Position numbers and translations under genes: made by a program | Notes under the pieces: generated by a model | Seen by the model: only the letters and a program-made list of their open reading frames with translations | The model's database searches: none | Told to the model about the DNA's origin: nothing | NCBI GenBank assembly: GCA_011037195.1 | Contig: JAAEAF010002320.1 | Span: forward strand, 62,001-126,000 | Direction of reading: 5' to 3' | DNA: 64,000 nt | DNA from: Triatoma infestans | Lineage: Eukaryota > Arthropoda > Insecta > Hemiptera > Reduviidae | In this document: positions 1-11,835 of the stretch, piece by piece | Position numbering within the stretch: the stretch's first letter is position 1 | Layout: the number at the start of each line of letters is the position of its first letter

Positions 1-324
1 TAAAATTTAATCATTATGAAATATAATTTAATACCCTCCTACATGTATGTATGTATGTATGTCCTTTTTACGTACTTTGAACTAGCTAAGTCTGGTAAGT
101 AAAGACCTCTCTCATAGTCTTTGTGTTTGTTGTCCGGGACTAAAATCTGTTTTTTTTTTTTAATCACTCACACAACTCTTACTGTAATTATTATAATTGT
201 AATTGTTGAACTTTCTTGAAAATTTAACTGAAAAATTCTGTTCCAAACAAAGAAGATTGTAAACCATCAAACTGAGCTTCAATTAATTCTAGATTTCTGT
301 TAGTGGATACAATATTACGACCTT

Positions 325-520
325 AAAGATCTATGGCGCCATCCCTTATCAGTGTACTGCCAGTCTCTGATCATTGTTCTCTCACTACAGACAACAATGC
401 TTCATAACGGAAGCCGTAGAGGAAATCCCCCAGTAATAGAAAATCTATCGGGCAACATTGACTGGATTTGAAACCGGTATTTCCCACAGAGTCCAGCGCG
501 CTACCCCTGAACTAGGCCTC
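325..520 (-). mobile_element. SINE-1 copy, degenerate
   Basis: On the minus strand this matches the tRNA-derived SINE seen in better shape at 17265-17503: a tRNA-like head (pol III A-box region around 490-519, a weakened B box near 455-475) followed by a body with the recurring words for 'acagacaac' and 'cagtgnactg'. It has many substitutions and no visible poly-A or TSD, so it is an old copy. Function: a short non-autonomous retroposon, not a working tRNA. Confidence 0.55.
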
Positions 521-525
521 TAAAG

Positions 526-1594
526 TGGTAAACCAAAACCGTCATAGAAACCACAGAACCTCTTCATAAAATCCATTTTTTTTGGGAATGGGGGAAATAA
601 AAATAGCCTTATTGTGTATGTGTGAACGGACCTAGCATATCAGTTTTTAGTAAAAAAAAAAATCATTAGAGAGAGTTTTCGGGAAAAATTTCTTGGAATA
701 AAAAAATGTAAAAGATTTTCATCCGAAACTTTCGTGTACAATCCCACGGGGGTAATTAAATGGAATATTAAATTTGGGTTTCCTATAAGTTTTCGTTTTT
801 GAGGTTTACCTATACACACATACACTTACCTTATATATATATCCGATAAAAAAAAACATTAAAATGGGTCATAGTCGCAACACCTTCCCTTATAACAGAT
901 TTATCTTTATAAAAAATAAAAATTAAAAAATCGATATAGTGGGAGGAGTAATTCTTTTATTATAGCGAGGCAATTAATAATTAGCTTAATTACTATACGA
1001 CTTTTATAACCATAAAATAAATGAAGATAAAGATACTTTAATTTATAAAATGAAGTCTTAAGTTAAAAAAAAAAAAAAATCGATACCTATATAAAAAAAA
1101 ACAAAACAAACATTAGGATTCCCAAATTTTTGTTCTTGTTTCCTATTTTTTATAATACATTGATATTAAATATATACTTATACAAAGAGCACAATTTGTA
1201 CAATATGAAAAAAAAAGGGGTACATTAATTTTAGTAAAGCCTCTCTTGAGTACAGGTCCGCTGCTATGGTAAAATAGAACCCAAACTACGGTTATATGTA
1301 AAGAGTTAGGGGAAAGAATACTGCCGCCTACAAGAGTCCTCACTTATCCTACAACAGCCTTAGGGAAACCTTGTAACATTTTTCTATCTTGATAATAACC
1401 TAAAATTTATTTTTATTACCTTTTCTCTACATTTTTTTTATACTCTTTGTTAATATAGAAATATTATTTTTATACTGATCTTTTGTTTGGTGTGTTACAG
1501 TTATAACATATAATATTAAGTTGTTTGTCAAATCAACTTTTCTTCACTAAAAAATCTACAAAAGATTTCATAGATTTGATTTTTTTTATTTTGG
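526..1594. other. AT-rich stretch without recognised gene
   Basis: Rich in A and T runs. The short open frames here (around 640-825 and 1143-1343, minus strand) show no motif and look like chance frames. No repeat shared with the rest of the window was recognised. Confidence 0.5.
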
Positions 1595-1610
1595 TTATGT
1601 ATTTCTAATC

Positions 1611-3281
1611 GTAGGATGCCTGCTCTCACCCCTCCTCTTCTCTCTCTTTTTAGATGATTTGCCTGAGTGTCTGGAAGCGGGTGTACGTGTGGCGAATAAA
1701 GTTTTCAACGTGTTGATGTATGCGGATGATATTGTTTTGCTGGGAGATAATCCGATACAGCTTCAAAGAAACATTAACGCCCTTTACAGATACTGCGACC
1801 AATGGGGATTATCCGTTAATCTTAGCAAATCGAAGATCATGGTTTTCCGTAGAGGGGGTAGGTTGTCCTCTAAGGAGAGGTGGGTATATGGTCAGCGCAT
1901 GCAATCGAGGTGGTGAATAAATACAGGTATTTAGGGGTACTTCTCACACCTCGTCTCTGTTTTAAGAATCATATTAAGGAGAGGGTGGTTTCAGCTAAGG
2001 TTGCTGTTAATAGCGTTTGGCCCGGCCTTATCTCTCAAAATGTGGTTCCCTCTTCCAAAAAGTTCTTATTGTTTAATTCAGTGTCTAGGTCTATTGCCTG
2101 TTATGCAGCTCAGATATGGGGCTATCAACGCTATGAGGTGTTAGAACAGTTGTTAAGATTTTTTATTAAAAAACTGTATTCACTGCCTAATATTACCCCC
2201 AATTATATGCTCTATGTGGAGACGGGTGTGGATTTACTGTTGTTGTTTACTTTAAGGATGCATTTCAATTACTGTCTGAAGGTGTTGAACCTGCCTCAAT
2301 CTAGACTCCCCAGAATTTTGGCGTTGGAAGTAATCAAACAGAACGCCTATTGGTTTGGTAGTTGGATAAGGTTGGCGGAGAAATATGACTGTGTGTTTAG
2401 CCCCTCTATTAATGACTGGGAGTGTTGGAGAGATCAGCTGGCAGCGCTGATAGTCAGGATTAGAACGGTTCATCGGGAAGAAGTTATTGCGTCGGCTAGG
2501 GCATCCGTTAGATTTTCACATTATGGACAGTAGGATTGAATGAAAAGCTATTTTCCTTTGAACGGCTCGATGATAATATGACATATACACTTCAGCATTT
2601 GCGATGGCTTTTTAAGCTAAGAGGTGAACTTTTATACCTGAATCACACTCCTTGGCTGGAGAGGGATGTCCAGACGTGTTCTTTATGCAATTTAAATGCT
2701 AGAGAAGATATCGTTCACTTTCTTGCAGTCTGCCCTATACTGACGGAATTCCGATTGCGTTACTTGGGTGTCCGTACCCTCGCTGTGAGTTCACTGAGAG
2801 ATTATTTAAATCCTCTGGACTGTCATAGTCTCATAAATTTCGCCAGGTCTGCTTGGTGCTACCGTTTTCAGTTGGTGCAGGAATTTAATTTTTGATTGTT
2901 GTTAATTTTCATCATGTAACTTAATTTGGTATTATTATAATTTATTTATGTATCATAAGTTTTTGTTGTTTTTATATTATTCTTTGGATTATGTAATATT
3001 GATAAAAGTTTATTTTTCCATTTAATTAACGGCATTAATTCCTTAAATTAAATTAGTAATTTATTTACTAGGCATTTATTACATTTTGATTGATATTACT
3101 TATTGTTTTTGGTAATATGAAGTTCTTGGTTCATTTGTATTAGGATTTAAATTGGTTTTGTTTTACATCAACCTCCGGCTGACGGGTTTCCCAAGCCTTA
3201 TATACTTGTGTTTTCAGTTTTGCTATAGAAATGTTTATTAATATATAATGTTAATAAAGTATATTATTATTACTATTATTA
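1611..3281 (+). mobile_element. 5'-truncated non-LTR (LINE-type) retrotransposon
   Basis: The insertion is bounded by a perfect 16-bp target-site duplication, ttatgtatttctaatc, at 1595-1610 and 3282-3297. It starts abruptly inside the RT domain and ends in a short ATT microsatellite tail (3262-3284), as CR1- and RTE-like LINEs often do. 5' truncation with a simple-repeat 3' end is typical of target-primed reverse transcription. The coding part is followed by about 385 bp of AT-rich 3' UTR. A related 3' end (shared C-terminal finger and the UTR word 'gctgacgg') lies at 54949-55660. The clade is not assigned; CR1-like is my best guess. Confidence 0.9.
1614..2895 (+). pseudogene. LINE reverse transcriptase and C-terminal zinc finger, frameshifted
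   Basis: The frame opens at the insertion edge with the RT block GCLLSPLL, continues to the catalytic box YADDIVLLGD (about 1720) and then the thumb motif KYRYLGVLLTP (about 1920). A C-terminal finger follows near 2670-2730, CSLCNL...H...CP, a Cys2-His-Cys pattern common in LINE ORF2 C termini. Three reading frames must be joined: frameshifts lie at about 1880-1916 and about 2530. The endonuclease and N-terminal RT are absent through 5' truncation. Not functional. The remaining uncertainty is only about clade. Confidence 0.88.
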
Positions 3282-3297
3282 TTATGTATTTCTAATC

Positions 3298-4480
3298 TAA
3301 ACTAATATAAAAGCTGCCTTTTATTCCAATTAAATCTCATTTCGAACGACCTTGGACAACAAGTTAACAACAAACTGACGTGGAACCACATGCACTACTC
3401 AAAAGAGAACTAGACTTCTGACAGATGATTAAAATAGTAAATATTGATTGACCGACTTTGCTCTACTTGATCTGGAATTTCCATAGAAAGATAATAGAGT
3501 GGCAATACAAAATAATTATTATAATTCCATTTATTAATAAATAAAAAATAAATTTATTATTTATTTTCATGCATAATAATATAATGCAAAATTTTCTTCT
3601 TTTTTTTGCAACGGTGTAGTGAGTTGGACTTAGAAAAATGTGAAAGAGAAATATACACTGACTGAACACTGGTATTTTAACTATAAAAACCAGAATTCCT
3701 TACAAAAAAAAAACTAGATTCACCAAGGACTTAACAGAATTGATAAAGAAAAGGAGCCTGAGTAGAAATGACCGTCTGAGCTGGCTGTTGGTGAGTAGAT
3801 TGTATTGTTTTCTTGATGACTGTATGTGTGTACTCCCATCTAATCTTTCTGATCACAAGAGGTTGAGGTAGACGGATCATGATCTCCGTTCGTTTGTAAG
3901 GAGTTGCTTCAAGTGACGTGGCGTATGACCTAGCAATTGGGTAGAATGATTTTTTGTTGTATGTAAGATTATAACCATTTTTCGGTTATTTAGAAAATAT
4001 TGGATTTTTATATCTTTAGTTAGTTGGGCGCCAGGTTTTTCAGCCAATTATTTAATCAATTAATAAAGAAAAGAAGAAATAAAAGATAGATATAAATGAA
4101 ACTACTTACAGATAAAAGTAAGATATCTTCTAATACAGGCAATATAAATGAAAATAGAAAATGTACTGCAAAATAACATATACTTATATTTTCCGATTGA
4201 AAAGAAATAAGAAGTAAGGAATATCTTTACAAAATATTTGCAGCAAGAAATATATGCAGATAATCTACAAGAAAATATTTACACATAAGAAAAGTTATGG
4301 ACGTTATTGCATTCTATAGGAAAAAGTATACGCGTACTTCGGTCACAAGATATATGCTGCCATCCATCCATTTCGTAATGTAACAATCATTAAATCAAAT
4401 GTGCTGAATGATATTATATATTTTATCACAAGTGAACACAGTAAGAGCAGCCATTATTTTTTCTCACAAGTGACATAAAG
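3298..4480. other. No gene seen
   Basis: AT-rich DNA with chance frames only (for example 3463-3669, minus strand). The segment around 3700-3960 is less AT-rich but shows no recognised coding or repeat signal. Confidence 0.4.
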
Positions 4481-4562
4481 TAATATTATTCATTGTGGTT
4501 GGTTCCACAGAGCTGGAAAGCATCAGAGATATTTTCCGTGATAGTCTGCTTCTTTTTGTGGT

Positions 4563-4600
4563 CATCGACCGGTTTCGTGCGTTCGCCTATCATCAGGATG
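4563..4600 (-). ncRNA. Hammerhead ribozyme motif, left arm
   Basis: Read on the minus strand: stem I CAUC, core CUGAUGA, stem II (GGCGAACGC with one mismatch near its base), core GAAA, short palindromic CCGG with UC at the cleavage site, then GAUG closing stem I. This is the type I hammerhead order with the very short stem III reported for Penelope-like elements. One extra base stands between the core and stem II, as in all copies here. Activity is predicted, not shown. Confidence 0.72.
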
Positions 4601-4718
4601 TTTTGTCAAAACAATGTGATAACATAGACTAGCACAGAGCAAATTCAGTTTATGCACTGAACTGTATAAAGTGAATTTGCTCTGTGCAAGTCTGTGCTAT
4701 CCTACTGTTTTGACAAAA

Positions 4719-4756
4719 CATGCTGATGATGGGAGAACGCCCGAAACCGGTGGATG
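4719..4756 (+). ncRNA. Hammerhead motif, right arm, cleavage site mutated
   Basis: Same layout as the left arm: core CUGAUGA (4723-4729), stem II, GAAA and CCGGU. The expected cleavage nucleotide is G (GGUG) where the other copies have C (GGUC), and stem I (CAUG/GAUG) is weakened. Hammerheads need A, C or U at this position, so this copy should not cleave. Confidence 0.65.
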
Positions 4757-4808
4757 ACCACAAAAAGAAGCAGGCTATCACGGAAAATATCTGTGATAAC
4801 ATTATTCA

Positions 4809-6453
4809 AAACTAAATAGCCGACGTTTAGCGCCAACAAGAACTTACTACAAACAAATCCCAAATAGCAACGCGCTGGAGTTATACCAAAGACAAAAGGA
4901 GTTCTTCAATTTTGTTTGTTTGTTTCTATTATTTTTTTCACATAATCACAGACCAATCGAACAATCGCTATAAACAGATTTTTTTTTATTAATCAGACGA
5001 CCATAAAATATATATTTCTGATGACGACTCAATTTCGAAACTTTGACAATATTTACTTTCTTCAGCATTAAGAGAAAGTACAAATTTATTAATATGAAAA
5101 AATACGAAACATTGGTCCGCCATATTGAAAATTGACAGACTGCCTCTTCCTAGAAAATAGTAGTACCCTTTTTTTCTGTACCCCTGTACAAAGCTTCTAA
5201 AATATTGTACTAAACTGGTTGGATTCACAATTCATAATACCCCTTCCTGGTTGAAGCTATTCAAGTGTTTGATTTAGGATACCTAGACAATCGCGCTGTC
5301 TCTCTCTCTCACTCTCTCTCCAGTGAACGGCCATAGAGAGTGGTGGCATGAGTGAAACAGCATGTGCTGGAGGAAACCAGGTCTTTGTAGTATTTCCAGC
5401 AACCAGGGTAGTGGAGTGCGGGGAAGAGTATTCCATTCAGCTGGTGAATATGGATATCGCAGTGGAGATATGCTCGATGAACGGGGAAAGATCCCCCTCT
5501 TCAGTGTACACTAAACTACCTCTCCTCCAATGTATTTCCCCCCAAGTACCTAATAGAAAGGAGAAGCCCAGAACTATTATATTTCTTGGTATTTAGAACT
5601 CTATTGAACTATTAGTAGCTGAATTGTACCGTACCTTTATCCACTAAAGGAATAGTTTTGCCTAGTTCATAATACCTGCATTAGACTGTTCTTTAAATTT
5701 ATTGTTAAAATTTACCGCAAAACTACTGATTACCTAGTCATTAATTATAAAGGATTTACTCATGTTTTTTACTTCTTATATGAACAAATTCTGTTGAATA
5801 ATTTTCTTCATTGAACATATTTATAGAATGTATAGGTTGGAAAAATTTTTGATACAAAGAAAGTAAAAAGTAGCCAATAATGGTTTATTAAACAGTGAAT
5901 AAAGTAATGCTTTTTTACACACGAGTTCAGATATTGGCAACACGAGCGCTGCGATAGCTCTTCTTCCATTCTCTACTTTTTTTTCAGCTTATATTCCTTC
6001 ATTATTAAATTCAGAGCCCAGGTAGGGCCGAAAAAGTTAAATTTGCTTTAAATGCGGCCATTAAACTACTATTACATGAAGATATTCCCTTCTCTTCCAA
6101 GATTCAATCTTGCTTAATTCTTCGAGCACCTTGAGAGACCGATTCCAGGGCTTTCGTAGACAATTATCTTCGGTTATCCATAGAAGGTGACCATACGAAG
6201 TTAGGGCTCTTTCGCCAACTCTTCCTAAAAAAATCACAGATGATTCTGGCTTCTCTTATAATATTTTAATTTCTTATTCTCTGCAACCTAGAATGCGCAT
6301 AGGTTTGTGTGAGGTCTGCTATCAGAGGTCTTGTTGAAATGAATTTCCAATCAATCAAATCAAATCAAATCAATCTGCGTAAACTGATCATATACCTCCT
6401 TCAGTTTGAGAACCATATATGAGATGTCCAACTGGTCCCGCGTTAACAAAATC
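4809..6453. other. No gene seen
   Basis: AT-rich, with a CT-rich run near 5297-5322. The open frame at 5348-5596 (82 codons) has no recognised domain and no convincing initiation or splice context. Nothing else stands out. Confidence 0.4.
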
Positions 6454-6692
6454 TAGCCGTCCTCAAAGAAAAGTGTGTACAGGTGTACAGCTTAATGTGT
6501 CCCCTAGGGACCCCCATGAGACACATTTACTGTCCGACCATCTGTTTCAGAAAATTTTAAAAGCTAGAAGCACAACATCCTCGCCTAAAACATCCTACAT
6601 CAGAGCACCTGTCTTCTCGTTTTGTATAGATCTTATCACCTTTGTAGAGTGGTCTATTTATGAGTGGTAGGAAGTTATGAGTATTTATTTGT
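6454..6692 (+). repeat. Dispersed repeat T, forward copy
   Basis: Matches 7772-8022 in inverted orientation. Both share 'gccgtcctcaaagaaa', 'catgagacatattt', 'agaagcacaacatcc' and 'tatcacctttgtagagtgg', in order. The similarity is diverged, with small indels. Open frames over both copies (6419-6670 plus, 7825-8187 minus) are not conserved with each other at protein level, so I do not call a gene. Type of element unknown. Confidence 0.75.
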
Positions 6693-7771
6693 CCTTTCTA
6701 CAACCAACTACAAAATCCTTCTCGCACCCTGCCGTATGCCTACGAGAGGTCCACAAAAACCATCTCTAGCCGACATTTTCTCCGTGACTAAAAGTAATAA
6801 ATTTGAAAAAAATTATCAATTAAAGAAAAAGTTAACCCATGGATCATAAAAAGATGATAATTAGGAGAGGGCATTAGACCTGGCTGAGAGTGAGATAGTT
6901 CAAAATCCAACTGCTTAAGGAGAGTACTTTATATTCTATTCATCAAAGTAGCTAACCTTTTGACCAAAATAGAGTCGTATTTTGTCGAAAAGGGCTCCGA
7001 GCTGATTGCCTTTGCAAATGTACCCACCATTCCCTAAATATTCCATTAAAACGTTTGAAACATTTTTCAGATATCTCTTTTCGTTGAATAGAGAAAACCG
7101 GTTGATTAAATCCAACCCCTGTGTTTGGACTTTAAAAGCATTTAAAGTTTATACATTTAGAAAACATATTTTGTGCATAACATATTATAGGGATGCATAT
7201 ATCAATGGAAAAAGAAAAAGTTAGTTAATTGAAATTGACTGGTTAGCTGTATATAATAGTCTCCCACTTTGAAAGTTACAGTTTGACAAGACTTTTAAAA
7301 GTCTTTACTTCAAATTTCACTTTAAAGTTTAGGGATGCTACGAGCTAACTTTAAAAAGGAACACTCACTTAATTAACTTTATTTTTATAAAGAAGTTAGA
7401 AGCATAAGATTCAGTAACTATATACCAAACAGTTTCTAGTTAAATGAAGAAATGGCCGTAAGAGGGTTTAATATGAAGAGTCTATACAATCCACAATGTG
7501 TTTGGGCCCTTTCTAGCAAAGCTATCAATTCAAGATTGCTATTATAGGAAACGGCGTATAGCCTGGCTTATATGGACGGACACCCATTTCAATATGTTAC
7601 ACTAATGTGCCAATAAAATATAGGTACACATTAAATCTCAAAATGTGAAGTTGGACTCATAGAGCTCGAAAAATTCTCTGAAACTGTGAAGTAAAATGTA
7701 GCATGTTACCAAGGAAGAAATCTCTGAATATCTCGAGAATTTTCCTTTCCCACGTGAATTGATAGAAAATT

Positions 7772-8022
7772 ACAAATAAATACTCATAACTCTCTGCCAC
7801 TCTCAAAAATATCATTAGACCACTCTACAAAGGTGATAAGATTTGCACCATACAAGAATATAGGTGCAGTGAATATCCAGGAAAATGTCTTAGGCAAGGA
7901 TGTTGTGCTTCTAGATTTTTAAAATTTATCTGGAAGAGATGGTCGGATAGTGGCTGAATAAAATATGTCTCATGGGGTATGGGATACAGTAATCTGCACA
8001 CACATTTCTTTGAGGACGGCCA
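7772..8022 (-). repeat. Dispersed repeat T, inverted copy
   Basis: Inverted partner of 6454-6692, about 1.1 kb away, with the same word order on the minus strand. The pair could be arms of a larger decayed inverted-repeat transposon or two independent insertions; no TSD was found to decide. Confidence 0.75.
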
Positions 8023-9239
8023 GGTTTGACGAATGAAAAAAATTGAACTCAAAAGATGATATCGATTATTGAAACGACTACTGGAGAACAGATCTAAACT
8101 ATTGTCTAGCGATAATAAAAGACTGATAAATACTTCACTTAAAACCCACTTGGACGTACAGGATTGAGCTATGGGGTTCAACAACACGTTGCCACAATAG
8201 ATCCTTGGGGTGTCGCGGTGGCGTAGGCTGAAGAGCCAATTCCCCCGTTAGAATCAACAATACGTTTCAATCTCCAAAGGCTACAATCCTTTCTTTCCAA
8301 ATTTCTTCGCGCCATCCGTTAATGCTCCATTCTATCCCCCTTTCAAACCTAACCATCCATAGAGACCTTGAAATTCCTTTCGTTCGTCAATCTAGTCGCC
8401 CGAACCCGATATAAAAAATTCCATCATTCCCTACAATCCCATTCTAATCCTTTTTATTCCACCATCTATCCTCCCGCACTATACCAGATAACCCTTCCAG
8501 GCGCCTAAAACGCCAGTGGCTTCGCGATTTTTTTTCTTCAAGCGATGGGAGCATTATACTCATTATACTCACCTTTAAGGGGGGAGTGCTACCGCTGTGT
8601 AGCTTCTCTCCTCGGAGTATTCGTGTGCGCGAGTGTATGCATGTTTATGTTAAGTGCAGTGCTATCAGTGTTAGCTTAGAATACGCTAGTGTAACAATAA
8701 AAAATAAAATAATGAAACTTTCATTTTTTACATTCTTTTATTATAAAGAACTTTTTACTAATAAAAAATGTTGAATAAGCATTTTATTATGATTAAAGTT
8801 TTATTAAAATTAATGACCATAGCGGATTGTCTTTTTTCCCCCCCTTTTTTGCAAGGAGTTACGTAATACCTAATTTGTTGGGCATTTTTACCTAATAATT
8901 ATAGTGTCAGGAAGCTGGAAAAAAAATACGAATCAAGCAATGGAGTAGATGATTTATCTTCTTTCTGTACAGCTCATTACCCTGTTAGCAAGAGCCGTTA
9001 GCAAAAACTTCTCATTATAAAATATGTAAGACTGAAACAGTCTAAATAATAAGATTTATTGGTACAGTGTGTTCTCCAATAACTTATATATTAATTAATT
9101 TCTCTTATAATTTGCTGTAAAATGGAGTATTACGATCTTGTTAAATCTCCGGCATTGAGTTCTCACATCATTTTAGTCGAATCTGACATGTTTCTGAGGT
9201 CAATTGAGTAGGAAAATTATGTTTCTTTAGTGGATGGAC
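8023..9239. other. No gene seen
   Basis: Contains a less AT-rich stretch (8210-8700) with no coding signature and AT-rich DNA beyond. An A/T-rich tail follows 8690, but no element was recognised. Confidence 0.35.
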
Positions 9240-9282
9240 CAAGGTCCATTTCAGTGCACTGAGAAAGCCCCGGGGGACACAG
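9240..9282 (+). mobile_element. SINE-1 body fragment
   Basis: Carries 'cagtgcactgagaa' and the C/G-rich run that follow it in full SINE-1 copies (16444-16686). The head is missing. Very short, so only a fragment call. Confidence 0.45.
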
Positions 9283-9387
9283 TCAAAACTGTGTTTGTAT
9301 GATGAACAAAATATCTATTAAAAAAAAAGCAAGAAACTCAATCTTGATATATTTAGTTTAGCAATGCCTGCAAGGAGTATCTGTTAC

Positions 9388-9540
9388 ATGCAGTTACTTG
9401 ATGAGTGCAGCTGTGGTAACGACCCCACGGGTTACCACATCTCAGTACTCTATGCACTTCGTCAGCACAGTACACAATACACTTAAACTACATACACTCT
9501 ACTCTTTACAGGCCGGACAAAACACAGTACACAACTAGGG
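9388..9540 (+). repeat. Repeat U upstream of SINE-1 (copy 1)
   Basis: Matches 52650-52795 in reverse orientation: words such as 'catgcagttacttg', 'gacccaacc/gaccccacg', 'ctcagtactc..tgcacttcg' and 'cacaatacact' occur in the same order. In both places it lies immediately upstream of a SINE-1 head, which suggests a longer composite repeat rather than coincidence. Confidence 0.75.
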
Positions 9541-9576
9541 TCTTCCGTTCATAGTTAATGGCGTAAAGCAAGAGAG

Positions 9577-9776
9577 AAGGAAAGGATTAGCTCAGTGGTT
9601 AGCGCGCTGGGCATAGCGAACGAGGAGGTTCCCGGGTTCCACCAGCATGCTTGCCCCTTAGATTTTCTCTTCTAGGACCTTACACTCAGGACATTCTTAG
9701 AGGCCGGTAGTGCACTGAGGGAAGGCACCCGGAGGGGGGGGGGCACAGTAGATCTTTTATGTCGCAGTGCAATAAT
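9577..9776 (+). mobile_element. SINE-1 copy
   Basis: tRNA-derived head with A box 'tagctcagtggttagcgc' (9588-9605) and a B-box-like ggttcccgggttcca (9629-9643), then the SINE-1 body. A G-rich run precedes the end and no poly-A tail is left. It is a pol III-type non-autonomous retroposon. It lies 3' of repeat U (9388-9540). Confidence 0.8.
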
Positions 9777-10159
9777 CCCCTACGGCAATCTAGAATCTAG
9801 TTTAGCAACTATAATCGTATTTTAAACGAAGGTTTCAGTTCAAAATGTATCTACCGAAATGCGATTTTACACTATATTGAATGGTTTTTCTGGTTTTCTC
9901 GAAATGCCTTCAACGATTTTCTTTAAACATTGTATACTATCTACACTCAAGTGATGCCTATCACTTGTATTTGAAGCTATTTTCCATTATTTTTTCCGGA
10001 ATTTCTTGGAGAGTAGAGACGTTAAACTATCTACTAACTATCCACTTCAGTATGGTAACAGTATATGCTTCTATCGTCTATATATTTATGTACACTAGAG
10101 CACATTTCTAACATTTCAAGACTTCCAAATTTGAAGATAGTTAACTTGAAGTATACACT

Positions 10160-11525
10160 TTTTTTTTTTTTAATAATAATAATAATAATTTATTTCAAAA
10201 TATTATATATACATATATACAGTTTTTACATGGAGTTTCAGTTTATACTATAACCTCCTAGCTATTTACATGAATAAGGATGAAAAGTTAAACAAACGAA
10301 ACAGTTATATTAAGGGGGAAAAAATGGCAAAAACCCCAAGCAATACAAACTCCCTTTATATGAGCATGTTTCTCACCCTGCGATGCCTGTAATCAACTCT
10401 AACGTTATAGTCCCCTATGTTCCTGCAAAGCGAGTTATTACTAAGACTAGTAAAGGCAAAAAACTTTTCAGTTGCGAGGAAAATGCATACTTCTATTTTG
10501 TCCATTTTGCAATACTCGTGCAAATCATTAATTCTAGTATACCGTGGCGAGTTCGTTGCTAGCCTTAAAAACTTGTTTTGGATTATCTGCAGGCCATCGA
10601 TATTAGTTCTGCAGGTAATACTCCAGGAGGGGCATGCATACAATAGCATGGGTTTGACAACTACCTTATATAGCAACAGCTTGTTACTAGGGGCCAGTTT
10701 AGACTCTCTGCAGAGTAGCGGAAATAGTGCTCGGATCGCCGCCTTGCCTTTGTTAATACGTTCCTTTACGTGAGGCGTAAAGGTAAGTTTACGGTCGAGA
10801 GTGACACCTAGATAGCGAACGGAGCTAGACCAAGGCACTGCCTGCCCTTGGAAGTGTACTTCTTTCCAAAGTACGGGTCTTCGCTTGGAAAATAAAATAG
10901 CTTCGGTTTTGCTGCTATTAATTTTAATTTTCCACCTATCACAATATCTGCTGATGCAGGCCATTGCTTCTGACAATCTGAGCGCGATTGTGTCAATTCT
11001 CCATGAGGAAGAAAAGAGAGCAACGTCGTCAGCATATAAGGCCAAGCTAACGTTTTTAGGGTTAGGCAGCGTGTTGAAATATATAAGAAAGAGCACCGGG
11101 CCGATGATTGAACCCTGAGGAACTCCGCCAGCAATTTTGTGAGCTTCAGAGAGGGCAGAGTTTATGTTGACACGGAATTTTCTGTTTACCAAGTAGGAAT
11201 GAACAATTTTGGTGATGTAGGGAGGGAATTTATAATTAATCAATCTAGAGAGTAGACCATCGTGCCAGACTGTATCAAAAGCCTTCTGAATGACCATCAG
11301 CACCAAACCTGTATGTTTACGGTGATGGAAAGCAGCAGTTATGTTGTCCACTAGCCTAGTTATCTGGGCAGTTGTGGACAGACCAGACCTAAAGCCAAAC
11401 TGCTCCTCTCTGATGATACCGTTACTTTCTAAATGCTTACTAATTCTTGTTAATTGGATTCTTTCAAAAATTTTGCTGATGGAACTCGGAAGACTGATGG
11501 GACTGTAATTGAGTCCGTATGTCCA
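10160..11525 (-). mobile_element. Jockey-clade LINE, 5'-truncated
   Basis: Reads right to left. The 3' end is an ATT microsatellite plus poly-A (T run at 10159-10172, then aataat repeats on the plus strand). Coding sequence begins abruptly within the RT domain near 11525. Jockey-clade RT words are clear (EQFGFRSG, KAFDTVWH, GVPQGS, ALYADD). I could not find a convincing TSD; weakly similar words flank both sides. Confidence 0.85.
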
Positions 11526-11609
11526 AATAGAAGCTAGTGTGGAGTATATAGTTGTCTTTGGTTGTGCAGTGTAAGTTTTGAATGTTTGCCTAGTAGTTTT
11601 TTTTAGCAT
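10356..11609 (-). pseudogene. Jockey reverse transcriptase, open but 5'-truncated
   Basis: A single 417-codon frame. The first about 30 codons are flanking sequence; recognisable RT starts at SPISLPSSISKIFER. In order: EQFGFRSG, motif A region LMVIQKAFDTVWH, GVPQGSIIGPVLF, catalytic box LALYADDVAL, KINSSKTE and the thumb SSVRYLGVTLDRKL. The first catalytic Asp of motif A (LDxxKAFD in active jockey elements) reads Val here, so the enzyme should be dead although the frame is open. Endonuclease and ORF1 are missing. It would act in cis as a retrotransposition RT. Confidence 0.88.
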
Positions 11610-11835
11610 TCTGTATCAGTAATTTAGTTCATTTCGTTTGAGTCGAGTATGAGGTTACCATGTTAATCGTCTGTCTAGGTGGAGCCCGAGATAGCGGATT
11701 TGAGTGACAATTGGGAGTGACATTATTGTATGGTTGAATTGAATGACGGGAAGGGTTTTCCAGTGTAAGGTTAAGACTACGTGCTTGGATTGGTTAGGAC
11801 CCTGATTTTCCATTTACAGCGTAATTTAATATAAA

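Larger units (their letters stand above)
4493..4796. mobile_element. Short PLE-type foldback element, copy 1
   Basis: Two inverted arms (about 4500-4665 and about 4672-4796) surround a tiny centre. The outer arm word ggttggttccrcagagctgg and the inner 'gcgttcgcc' and 'ggtcatcgaccgg' words are shared with the 2.3-kb coding PLE at 60990-63293. An imperfect 12-bp TSD (taatattattca at 4481-4492, taacattattca at 4797-4808; 11 of 12 match) bounds it. It has no coding capacity. Each arm holds a hammerhead-like motif. I infer a non-autonomous PLE derivative. Confidence 0.82.

Noticed and set aside
5348..5596. 82-codon frame after a CT-rich tract that could look like an exon
   Set aside because: No recognised domain and no convincing donor site or partner exon.
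9588..9643. tRNA gene
   Set aside because: It is the head of SINE-1: the acceptor stem does not close and the same head recurs with a common non-tRNA body. The same holds for the SINE-2 and SINE-3 heads.
11147..11525. Second gene upstream of jockey RT
   Set aside because: The RT frame is continuous here; no separate start or domain.
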